Source: Burkholderia mayonis (lineage in GTDB: Bacteria > Pseudomonadota > Gammaproteobacteria > Burkholderiales > Burkholderiaceae). Taken from it: DNA of 64,000 nt. Location: contig NZ_CP013387.1 in the NCBI RefSeq assembly GCF_001523745.2, forward strand, positions 248,001-312,000, written 5' to 3'. The stretch's first letter is position 1, and each line of letters starts with the position of its first letter. A program made the translations under genes and the position numbers. Under the pieces are notes generated by a model. That model was given only the letters and a program-made list of their open reading frames with translations. It did no database searches and was not told the DNA's origin. Below are positions 27,801 through 35,800 of this stretch, one piece after another.

Positions 27801-28595
27801 GCCGACGCCGTTGCCGGCGAACGTGCCTTGCGCGTCGGCGTCGAACGGCCGGCAGCGGCCGTCCGGCGAGAAGATCATGCCCGGCTGATGCAGATAGCCC
27901 GCGTGCTGCGGAAACGATACGGCCGCGCCGCCCGCGACGGCCATGTCGCATTCGCCGGCGCGCAGGCTTTCGCAAGCCAGGTGCGTCGCGACGAGCGAGC
28001 TCGAGCACGCGGTCTGCACGGCGAGCGCCGGGCCGCGCAGGTTCAGCTTGTACGCGACGCGCGTCGCGACATAGTCCTTGTCGTTGCCCATCAGCGACTG
28101 CAGGCCCTTGACCTGCGCGACTTCGGCGATCCGCAGCGGCTCCCTGCCCGGATACGTGCTGATGCGCGCGGACCCGAACACGCCGGTGCGGTGCGGAACG
28201 TCGCGCGGCGCGTAGCCCGCGTGCTCGAGCGCGTGCCAGACGATCTGCAGGAAGAGGCGCTGCTGCGGGTCGATCGATTCGGCTTCCTGACGGGAATAGC
28301 CGAACAGCGCGGCGTCGAACGCGTCGGCGTCGCGCACGACGGTGCCGACGTTGACGAAGTTCGGCGCGTCGATCGTCGCGGCGTCGAGGCCCGCGTCGAG
28401 CAACGCCTGCCGCGTGAAGCGGCGGCTGCATTCGGCGCCGGCGAGCAGATTGCGCCAGAACGCGTCGCTGTCGTCCGCTTCCGGAAAGCGGCATGCGTGG
28501 CCGATCACGGCGATCGGCTCGCCGTTCGGGTAATGCGTCGCGAGCAGCGCGTCGAGGTCCGCGGCCGGGCGAGCGGACGAGGTGGCTTTATCCAT
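18840..28595 (-). CDS. irp1: Hybrid PKS/NRPS of the yersiniabactin HMWP1 type
   Basis: 3251 residues (Yersinia Irp1 has 3163). Order of domains: ketosynthase (about 25-450; Cys197 in QTACSSSL, His333 in EAHGTGT, His372 in SNIGHLD), acyltransferase (Ser near 640 in GHSVGEYAA), methyltransferase 1 (LEVGGGTGG near 1107), ketoreductase (TGAFGGLG near 1586), acyl carrier (LGLDSLL near 1896), heterocyclisation domain (D-x4-D-x2-S as DLLLFDVQS near 2102), methyltransferase 2 (LEVGAGTAA near 2655), peptidyl carrier (GGDSL near 2934) and thioesterase (GWSYGAS near 3067). This matches KS-AT-MT-KR-ACP-Cy-MT-PCP-TE of HMWP1. There is no adenylation domain, so cysteine must be loaded by the Irp2-like enzyme in trans. 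The position usually held by the KR catalytic Tyr appears to be His (GQGAHAFASAYLDG, near 1725). The gene overlaps its upstream neighbour by 8 bases. Confidence 0.95.
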   Translation of the reverse strand: MDKATSSARPAADLDALLATHYPNGEPIAVIGHACRFPEADDSDAFWRNLLAGAECSRRFTRQALLDAGLDAATIDAPNFVNVGTVVRDADAFDAALFGYSRQEAESIDPQQRLFLQIVWHALEHAGYAPRDVPHRTGVFGSARISTYPGREPLRIAEVAQVKGLQSLMGNDKDYVATRVAYKLNLRGPALAVQTACSSSLVATHLACESLRAGECDMAVAGGAAVSFPQHAGYLHQPGMIFSPDGRCRPFDADAQGTFAGNGVGAVVLRRLGDALRDGDPVIAVLLGSAINNDGDRKVGYTAPSAAGQRDAIRDALMLAGVDSTQIGLVEAHGTGTPLGDPIELEALRGVFHRAGEGPRCALGSVKSNIGHLDTAAGIASLLKAVLAVERRAIPPSLHFRKPNPALGLDDSPFYVPTEAQPWDDASRVAGVSSFGIGGTNCHVVVASLPDALRAAVGGDDRAQPDAGAALLLSAASEPALQRLARGYADALQHASARDLLHTALRGRQLDLPHRLAVPFCEETVAALDAFALGEDDALVHRGSGEAGQMAWLFTGQGSHWPGMGQALYRQSPAFAACLDRCFAACDGELDVPLRDAMFGERGDLLERMDYAQPAIVAFELAMAAHWRALGLEPQIVIGHSVGEYAAAVVAGHYEIEQAMPLVRLRGALMQRCAEGAMLAAFACADELLPLARQAGVDVAAHNGERHLVFSGRRDAVDALAAALAAKDIRHARLTVPGAAHSALLDPVLDAFERAAAQLHATPGRVQLVSTLVGEPIDADGLNAHGYWRRHMREPVRYADAVRHAIAQGAGVFLELGPDAQLTGIGLRESPQRARWIASARRQQPALAQTRQATLELYAAGVALPWANVLPSSGRKLHAPRYPFDAERYWRDAQPAAVTPPAAHGGDIDPALAEGRRVAAAAAASLDLPRLQRLYDCVTQLHAIYVDRLVRRCIGERFDEGATALDILRAGRLLPRHRQLLVRLLNACVEDGYYRRDDDRYAPALAAPHAERDALLQILRDCCEGFDVIADTVARAGDSLHAMMSGDIEPVAVIFPDSASSGVEVLYQEFSFGRYFNQIAAGVVAGLVRERRTNRRRHRPFRILEVGGGTGGTTAWLLPELDGEPNVRYDFTDISPIFTRRAEQKFAAHECVDYRVFDLQKDAQAQGFEAGAYDLIVAANVIHATQHVGRALANLAPLLKPGGRLLMREITRPMRLFDFVFGPLVLPLHDEDARGGELFLSTARWKEQCVAAGFERIDWLPDDGAPTSGISEHIVLASAPGRSAGVAPWLADDADPLLGQPLTDDGVYLADWSDCAGRREAWQQRLARGGAELAGRHGGGQTAPTIRAPERAPAWLTLVRLRWCASPFGAARIALDARDESGAWRPLDADSPEDGLPAPLPARDTHYGWQWRPVSDASPDANGIALHAESASFADALRDAGMPIAPHADRRLFILDPDEKPLQAIASALLAALSEASRAPLVVVTRGAWKVHADDFVDAAHRAAWGLLRVAAAERPDRVLAAIDLHPAAAWRDLLPALDALGSGARWLAVRDGRAHAPSLAAEPYVAPALPAGALAGERWHVVTGAFGGLGRLSVRWLARHGARRIALVAPRAHDDWSAFQHEVEAHHACELRWVRCDVAEPAQLTAALQALHADGGVAGAIHAAGVLDDAPLATLDAERIAPVLAVKADAARVLRDWLGAHDARYLLFYSSAAAALGAPGQGAHAFASAYLDGLAEARASGETPAVISIAWGAWSEAGRAAEPALQHKLAESGMGALSSAEGLWHLEQAVMRGAPYRLAMRVLRERLDAGRRALFDADINAGADTPSARLARSPAAASRAASASAAAAMAPAAARPDPRDADAVCQWLTARIAAQLKLDDLAQLTPKRDLLKLGLDSLLFLELRSAVESQLGVKLDAERAYRDMTVAGIGRLIVESAPADASAPASDAGALIHDPANRFEPFPLTPIQHAYWLGRTDLIAYGGVACHVLFEWDMRRDTFDLARFEAAWNALVARHDMLRMIVDSDGRQRILRDVPAYRPRRHDLKRLAADEQARALEHIRDELSYRVLPADRWPLFELVVTELDDARYRLHMNLDLLLFDVQSFKVMMDDLARAYRGATLEPLQITFRDYVLADQARRDAPDWQASWRYWQRTLPQLPPAPALPLDPERADRARPRFTTYQARLERADWDKLKREWQRWGATPSAALLALFAHTLERWSRHPDFTLNLTFFNRRPDHPQVSQLIGDFTSVLLIDFALNGAPTLRDTIERTQERLWQRLAHSQVNGVELMRELSRGRAHDPRRPLMPIVFTSMLGMSLDGLSIDQAMTSLFGEPVHVFTQTPQVWLDHQVMEVDGDLVFSWYCMDDVLAHGAAQAMFDDYRCLLRGIAAQPERMTQPGLAKLRDDGAWVDFARHRWPLRAGDAGMDLRDIEDLLRAQDGVSDADAALAEDGRTLDIVVSAAGAQVAPPPAIDAPLALTSALPMLDASQLAEIDATWHWLEARALRGIARTLHRHGLFAQAGQRHDLDEVQSRLRAQPQYRRLARQWLLALAERGWLRREGDAFVGERALDTVPGPAEALPQAGWSRALGAYLDTCIARHDALFDGTQAPLALLFDDDDAVTRALYSDNPAIDCLNRGAAQIARALGERSGGLRVLEVGAGTAATTRHLVPALDGRLHSYRFTDVSTLFLDAARERFAGHAKLDYARFDINAPVDFDTHPEAGYDVVVAVNVLHDASDVVRSLRRLGQLLRPGGRLLMIEATERDSALQMASIGFIEGLNGYDDFRTADDKPMLDLPTWRDALGQAGFSVELAWPEQESSPLRQHLVLARATHVGRLDLGALERGLRARCGDALPPVRIRQCERIDRHADRHAAQRDEANEGAPSRAARASHTSTAAVAPPRDPQAQAALERSVGAVWQALLKCPVHRDSDFFQSGGDSLIATRMIAQLNRDGMRNASLQALFAEPTLGAFCATLNAPPASEAAVAADAGGCLVALAEGRDPARVFMFHASDGELAAYVPLARHLDCRVHGLRATDATLPDDLGALADRYVQAIRASQPHGPYTLIGWSYGASVAAEAARLLHERGETVELALLDPVCRADFDHADRASLLRLLAQGRAVVPLPDDLEQLDADEQTACFVRAAQTAGLLPERTSAADAQRWLTRIGDLLGLLARHHAPAPLPIRCLWIAAAHRPSRWRSAELDWQGWDTHAERHTLDADHWTLVMDDARAQNVAALFRQWRDNPRRPQEKVA

Positions 28596-29820
28596 GACTG
28601 GTTTCGAGAGAGGGTTCGTGGGCGGCGGGAGAAGGCGCGGGCGTGGCCGGCCGCGCGAGCCGGCGGCACAGCCGGATCGCGGGCCACAGGCTCGCGACGG
28701 CCAGCGCGGCGAGCAAAGCGAGCACCGGGCGATAGCCGACGGCGTGACTGACGCGCAGGACGGCCATCGACATCAGCATGGCGACGGCCATGTCGGTCGA
28801 CTGGAACAGCGCGTAGTCGGATGCCGGCTGGTGAGGGCGGGTGAGTCCCATCAGCACGTTGTAGAGCGTGACGAAGCCGATCGCCGCCGCGACGTTGACG
28901 AAGCCGAACGCGAGCGTCCATTCGCGTATGCCGAAGCGGGGATAGCCGATGGCGAGCACGCCCGCGAGCAGCGGGAACGACAGCATGACGGGCAGCACGC
29001 ACCGCCACGCGCCGAAACGGCGCATGGCCCAGCCACCGAGCGCGATGCCGACGCCGCTCGCGACCGTGCTGTAGATCGTGACGACTTCGCCGAGCGCGCT
29101 CAGGCCGAGCCCCGCATCGACGAGCAGCACGGTCTGCAGCGCCATCAGCCCGCGCATCGCGACGAGGTAGATCGCGGTCAGCGCGAGCGCGGGCCCGATC
29201 CCGCGCAGATCGCGCCAGTGCAGGCGCGGGCGCGCCGAGCCGACGGGCGCGGCCTGCATCGGCTGGCGGATCAGCAGCGACGGAATTAGCAGCAGCAGCG
29301 ACAGCGCGGCGATGCCCGCGAAGCCGCAGCGCCAGCCGGCGCGCTCGGCGATCGCGAGGAACACGAACGAACCGAGCGGAATCCCCAGATAGCTGCCGCC
29401 GACTTGCGCGACGTTCGCGAACGGGCGGCTGCGGGCGTCGGTCGTGCAGATCGCGATGCCGTTCGCGTAGATGCCGTGGCTCGCGGACAGCAGCGACAGC
29501 AGTGTCAGCGACACGACGATCGCGCCCGCCGCGTGCGCCGGCGGCAGCAAGCCGATGCACGCGATGAGGGCCGCCATGCCGAGTTGCAGCAGCGCGAGGC
29601 TGCCCTGATAGCGGTTGCCGCGCAGCGGCAGCGCGTGACGCTCGCACCACGGCGCCCACAGGAATTTGCCGACCCAGGGCAGCATCGCGAGCGACAGCCA
29701 GCTCAACTGAGCGAGGTCGGCGCCCGCGTGCCGGAAGTAGCCGACGACGCCCTGCATCGTCAGCGCGCTGACCATGCCCTGGTGCGCGTAGTACGACCAG
29801 TACGGCAGATAGCGCTTCAT
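28588..29820 (-). CDS. ybtX: MFS transporter (YbtX-like)
   Basis: 410 residues with about twelve hydrophobic helices; a typical start is KRYLPYWSYYAHQGMVSALTMQG, followed by an acidic/basic loop between helices 2 and 3 (GKFLWAPWCERH). YbtX of Yersinia (426 residues) is the same family and is encoded in ybtPQXS; it has been linked to metallophore function, including zinc, without being essential for iron uptake. Here it may export the siderophore or act in zinc/iron traffic across the inner membrane. It is placed between irp2 and irp1, unlike in Yersinia: its ATG overlaps the irp2 stop by four bases (29817-29820) and its stop overlaps the irp1 start by eight (28588-28595). This tight coupling argues for a long-established position. 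Confidence 0.9.
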   Translation of the reverse strand: MKRYLPYWSYYAHQGMVSALTMQGVVGYFRHAGADLAQLSWLSLAMLPWVGKFLWAPWCERHALPLRGNRYQGSLALLQLGMAALIACIGLLPPAHAAGAIVVSLTLLSLLSASHGIYANGIAICTTDARSRPFANVAQVGGSYLGIPLGSFVFLAIAERAGWRCGFAGIAALSLLLLIPSLLIRQPMQAAPVGSARPRLHWRDLRGIGPALALTAIYLVAMRGLMALQTVLLVDAGLGLSALGEVVTIYSTVASGVGIALGGWAMRRFGAWRCVLPVMLSFPLLAGVLAIGYPRFGIREWTLAFGFVNVAAAIGFVTLYNVLMGLTRPHQPASDYALFQSTDMAVAMLMSMAVLRVSHAVGYRPVLALLAALAVASLWPAIRLCRRLARPATPAPSPAAHEPSLETSHG

Positions 29821-32800
29821 GCGGCGGCTCCTCGCCGGCGCTGCAGCTTCGCTCTGCGTTGGTCGAGGAGCGTGCGCCGGTTCGCGTCGTCGGCCTGGGC
29901 CGGCGCGTGCGCGCCGCCGAGATGCGCGGCGAGCGCGTGCGGCGACGCATGCGTGAAGAGATCCGTCACCGCGAGCGACGCGTAGCCCGCGTGCCGAAGT
30001 TTGACGTGCCATTGAACGAGTTCGAGCGACGACGCGCCGGCTTCGAAGAAGCTCTGTCGCGCGGCGATCGGCAGGCCGAGCGTCTGTTCGAAATGCTGGC
30101 GCAGCCGGCCGACGAGCGCGGCGTCGACCGGTGCGTCGTCGCGAAGCGCGGTGATCGGCGCCGCAGGCGCGGCGGTGGCGGAGCCGACGGCGCGCGCGTC
30201 GCGCATCGACCGCGCGCCGGCCTGGCCGACACGCGGCACGAGGACGTCGAGCGGCAGCCGCCACGCCGATGCGTCGGTCGCGAGCCGCTGCAGCAGCGCG
30301 ACGTACTGATCGAACATCGCGCGCAACCGGTCGGGCTCGAACAGCGCTTCGACCGCATCCCAGTTGAAGCGCAGCTCGCCTTCCGATTCGTAGACCTGGT
30401 GATCGAGCCATACCTGCGGCGTCTGCGAGATGCCCGAGCGCGGTTCGAGCCACGACGCGTGGGCGAGGAAGCGGTCGTGATCGAAGCCGAGCGCGCTCGT
30501 GAACACGACCGGCATTTCGGCGGCGGCCCGGCCGTGCCGCTGCGCGAGCTGGCGCATCACCCAGAGCGCCGACACGTCGCGGTGCGCGAGGTCTTGCCAC
30601 AGCCGCTGTTGCAGCCGCTGCGCGCTCGCGAGCCAGTCATTCGCGGGCTGCCACGCGAGCAACAGCAGCGACGTGAAGTCGCCGAGCACCTGCTCGATCT
30701 GCGGATGCACCGGCTGCCGATCGAACAGCGTCAGGTTCACGCACAGCTCGCGCTGCGCGCTCCACGCGGACAGCACGGCCGAATACGCGGCGAGCAGCAG
30801 GGCCGACGGCGTCAGGCTCGCCGCGCCGGCGCTCGCCTTCAGCGCGTGCCATTGCGCGCGCGACAGGCGCGCCGACAGCCGCACGAAGCGCGGCGTCCCG
30901 ATTTCCGCGGGCGTGCGGCGAAGCGGCAGTTGCGGCGCGGAGGGCAGGCCGTCGAGCCGGCGCTGCCAGTAGGCGAGCGACGCTTCGCTGGCGCGCCGGC
31001 CGGCGACGTGCGTCACGTAATCGCGAAAGCCGATGTCGAGCGGCGGCAGCGCGCGATCGGGCGCGACATACAGCTGTTCGAGCTCGGCGAGCAGGATCTG
31101 CATGCTGAGACCGTCGAGCATCAGATTGTCGAGACACACGTAGAGCCGGCTGCGCTCGCCGCCGTCTTCGGCCGCTTGCACGTCGAACACGGGCCAGCGC
31201 GCGGGATCGAGGACCTGATGCGCGAGCCGCTCGCGCAGCGCGGCGGCGTCGGGACCGTCGAGGCTCGCGACGCGATGGCGCGTCAACGCGAACGGCGGCG
31301 CTTCGGCGAGCACCTGCTGCCGGCCGTCGCGGACGACCGCGCGCAGCATGTCGTGGCGCGCGATCAGGCGGTTCCACGCCGCTTCGAAACGCACGACGTC
31401 GAGCCGCTCGACTTCGAATTCGACGAAGAAGTGCGAGCCGACGCCGCCCAGCGCGAAGCCGGCCTGGCGGCCGACGAGATACGCCTGCTGGACGTCGGTG
31501 AGCGGGAACGGCTGGAAGCGCGACGCGGCGTCGGGCCGCAGTGCGTCCGCTGCCGGCTCGATGCGCGGGCGCAGCGTCGCGGCGAAGGCGGCGAGCGTCG
31601 GGTAGTCGAACAGATCGCCGAGCCGCGCCGTGTAGCCCGCCCGATCGAGTTCGCCGATCAGGCGCGTCGCGAGCAGGCTGTCGCCGCCGAGCTGCAGGAA
31701 GTGGCTGTGCCGATGCACCGCATCGACTTGCAGCAGGCGTCGCCACAGCGCGGCGACGGCCGTTTCGGCGTCGCCCTGCGGCGCTTGCCGCTCGGTGTCG
31801 GCATCGGCATCGGCATCGGCGACAGCGGCAGCGGGCGCGCAGCGGGCCAGCAGCGCCTTGTGGTCGATCTTGCCGTTCGCGGTGAGCGGCAGGGCGTCGA
31901 TGAAGTAGAGGCGCTGCGGCAGCATGTAGGACGGCAGGTGCGCGGCGAGCGCTGCGCCCAGCTTTCGCGGATCGGGCGTGCGCACGATGGCGGGCGCTCG
32001 TAGCACGAAGCGCCGGTGCGCGCCGACGTCGTCCGACTGCTCGCATGCAAGCGCGCGATCGTCGAATGCGCGTCGCCAGTCTTCCGCGCGGCGCAGGCTG
32101 TGCTGCGCGGCGGCGCCGCCCGCGAGCAGGTCGGCGCTGACGAGCGCGAGCGCCGACGCATCGCGCAGCTCGGTCACATAGATGAGCGCCGACGGCGCGG
32201 CCAGCTCGACGAGTTCGTCGAGCGCCGCATCGCCGAGGCGGTGCAGCGCGTTGTTGGCCCAGATCACGTCAGCGCCGTGCGCGAGATCGTTCAGCGACGC
32301 GGGGGCCGCGCGCCGCGCTTGCGCATGTGGGAACGCGGCGAGGCGCGCCTGCGCGCGCAGCACCATGTCCTGCGACGCGTCGATGGCCGTGTAGATCAGC
32401 CGTTGCGCGTCGAGGCGGCGCAGCAGCGCTTCGCCGCACAGGCCGCTGCGCGCGCCGATCTCGACGAGCCGTGCGGGCCGCCCCAGCGAGCGGGATAGCG
32501 CCGCGACCGCGGCGGCGAGCGCATCGATCGCTTGCCCGGCGCCGTCGCTGCGCAGCAGCAGCGATTCCGGCGACCAGAACGGATGGTCGAGCAGCGTGTG
32601 CGCCGGGCGCAGCCCGCGCAGGATCGCGCCGAGCGCGTCGTGGTGAGTGAGCAACGCGTCGGCGGTCGTGAAGAGCGGGTCGTCGGCGCGCGGCCGGCGG
32701 CGCGCGTGGTCGTAGCGCGGGCCGCGGCGATACGCGCCGTCCTGTTCGACGAGGCGGCCGTGCGCGGCCAGCAGCGCGAGCCAGCGCGCGAACAGCGCAC

Positions 32801-35800
32801 GCCACGCCGGCTGCGCGCGATAACGCGCGAGCGCCGCGTCGACGTCGAGCGGCGCGTCGAAGGTCACGCCCTCGCGTTGCAGATGGTCGTGCAGGAAATC
32901 GGCGATGAGACGTTCGATAGCCGCGTCGGACTTCGCGATGGTGTAGGCATCGGCATCGGCATCGACATCGCGGCTGGCGTCCGCGATTGCGCTCGCGTTG
33001 CCGATGGCGTCGATGGCGTCGATGGCGTCGATGGCGTCGACGGCGTCGATGGCGTCGACGGCGCGGCCGGCGTGTGCGTCCGCATCCGCATCCGGATCGG
33101 CTTCCCGAGCGGCGCCGCAATCGCCCATGGGCGCGAACAGCGCGCGAAAGTCGGACGGCCATGCCGGATCCGCGCGCCGTTCGTCGAACAGCGCGTCGCC
33201 CGATGGCACGACGAACGCCGCAAGCGATTTGTCGCGTTCGCCGACCGCGAGCGCGATGCCGGTCTTGACGCCGTCGATGCGATTGAGCGCCGCGTCGATC
33301 TCGCCGAGCTCGATCCGGTAGCCGCCGATCTTCACCTGCTTGTCGCGCCGGCCGAGAAACTCGAGTGTGCCGTCGGGCCAGTAGCAGCCGTGATCGCCTG
33401 TTCGATACCAGCGGCTGCTCGCGTCGTCGACGAATTGCCGCGCGGTGCGTTCGGCGTCGTTGAAGTAGCCGAGCGCGACGCCTTCGCCGCCGATCCACAG
33501 TTCGCCCGGCACCCAGTCCGGGCAATCGCGGCCCTGCTCGTCGACGACGCGATAGCGCTGGTTCGCGAGCGGATAGCCATAAGGGATCGAGCGCCAGGGC
33601 GGCGGCACGTCGCCGACATCGTAAGCGTTCGACCAGATCGACGCCTCGGTCGCGCCGCCCATGGCGACGAGCTCGCCGTCCGCGCGAAACGCGCGGTAGC
33701 GCGCAGGCAGATCCAGACCGATCCAGTCGCCGGACAACATCGCGACGCGCAGCGTCGACGGCGCGCGCAGCTCGAAGCCTTCGGCGTACGTGACGAGCAT
33801 GTCGAACAGCGCGGGCACGCTGTTCCATATGGTCACGCGATGGCGGTCGAGCAGTTCGCACCAGACGGCCGGATCGCGCCGCTGCGCTTCGTCGACCAGC
33901 ACGAGCGCGCCGCCCGCCGCGAGCACGCCGAAGATGTCGTAGACCGACAGATCGAAGTGCAGCGCGGACAGCGCGAGCACGCGATCATCGGAGCCGACGC
34001 GGTAGCGCCGGTTCAGCTCCGCGCACGTGTTGAGCGCGCCGCGATGCGAGATCACGACGCCCTTCGGCGTGCCGGTCGAGCCGGACGTGTAGATCACGTA
34101 CGCCGGCGTGCGCGGATCGACCGCGACGGGATCGCGCAGCGCGTCGGCCGCGACGGCGTCCTGCCACGCGAGATAGCGCGCCGGATCGTCCGGCGCCGCG
34201 ATCGCCGCCGGATCGTCGCGGCAGACGAGCACCCGCTTCACGCGCGCGTCGTCGTAGATCTTGCGGCGGCGTTCTTCCGGCTGGTCGAGCGGCACGGGGA
34301 CGTAGACCGCGCCCGCGTGCAGCACGCCGAGCACCGCGACGATCTGCCCGATGCCCTTCGACATGCTGACGGCGACGGTGTCGCCCGCTCCCACGCCGCG
34401 CGCCGCGAGCGCGCCCGCGCAGCGGCGCGCCTGTTCGGCGAGCGTCGCGTAGCTGATTCGCGCGTCGCGATGGATCAGCGCGACGGCGTCGGGCGCGCGC
34501 CCGGCCGCGTGGAAGAAGCCGTCGTGCAGGCAACCGTCCGGCACCGGCCGGGCGGTGTCGTTGATGCGCGCGCGGACCGCGCGCTGCGCGTCGGGCATCG
34601 GATCGGGCAGCGGCTTGCGCCAGGCGCCGGCGTCACGCACGAGATGCCGCACGAGCGCGACGTACGCATCGAACAGCGCATCGACGAGGCTTGCCGGAAA
34701 GAGCGCGTCGACGCTGTCCCACTGCAGCCATACCGACGCGCCGTGTTCGAACGCGAGATGGTCGATCCATACTTGCGGCGTTTGCGAGATGCCCCACGCG
34801 GGCTCGCCGAGCGCGGCGGCGGTGTCGCGGCCGTACAGCGGGCGGCCGAGATTGCTCGTGAACACGACGGGCGCGCCGTGCGGATGACGTTGTTCCTTGC
34901 GCAGCTCGCGCAGCAGCTCGACGCCCGACCAGTGGCGATGCTCGTATGCGTCGGCGAACGTCGCCTGGTTCGCGCGCGCGAGCGCGTCGAACGGCGCGCC
35001 TTCGGCGGCGAGATCGATCAGCAGGATGTTCGTGAAGTCGGCGATCATCCGCTCGACCGCCGGATCGAGCGGCTGTCGATCGAACAGCGTCAGGTTCAGC
35101 AGCAGGCGCGGCTCGCCGCTCCAGCGCGCGAGCACCGCGCCGAAGCACGTCGCGAGCGCCATCGTCGGCGTGACGCCGCACGCGCTCGCCTGCGTCTTGA
35201 ACGCGCGCCAGTCGGCCTCGCCGAGCGCCGCGCGGCGGCGGCTGAAGCGCACCGGCGCGACGCGCTCGGGCTCCTGGGCGAGCGGCAGACGCGGCGCGGC
35301 CGGCAGTTCGGGCAGCTTCGCGCGCCAGTAATGCTGCGCCGTTTCGCGCGCGGCCGCGCTGTCGTGCTGCAGATGCGCGACGTAGCTGCGAAAGTCGTAA
35401 CCGCTGCCGATGGCCGGCAACGCGCGGCCGCCGGCGAGCGCCGCGAGCTCGTCGAACACCAGCGTGAAGCTCGCCGCGTCGAGCACGAGCAGATCGAGGT
35501 CGACGTGCAGACGATGCCGCCCGCCGGGAAGCAGCGACAACTGGAAGTCGAACGTCTCGCCGTGCTCGACGTCGAGCACGCGATGGCCGAGGCGTTCGCG
35601 CAATGCGGCGAGCGCGTGCTCGCGTTCCGCATCGCCGCAGGCGCGCAAATCGTGCACGGCGACGCCGGGCCAGCTCGAACCCGCACGCCATTGCTGGCGG
35701 CCGTCCGCGCGGAACGCGACGCTCAGCATCGGATGGCGGGCGATCAGCGCGCGGACGGCGGATTCGAGCCTGTCCGGCGTGAGTCCCGCGCCGTCGAACT

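Noticed and set aside
24255..28751. 1498-codon open frame on the plus strand opposite irp1
   Set aside because: It is an antisense frame of a very GC-rich gene; the product is Arg/Ala-rich without domains, while irp1 on the other strand shows every expected PKS/NRPS motif.
32200..32500. Active N- or C-methyltransferase within irp2
   Set aside because: The insert has a degenerate SAM motif (VEIGARSG), as in Yersinia HMWP2, so I treat it as a non-catalytic insert with possible epimerase-like role.
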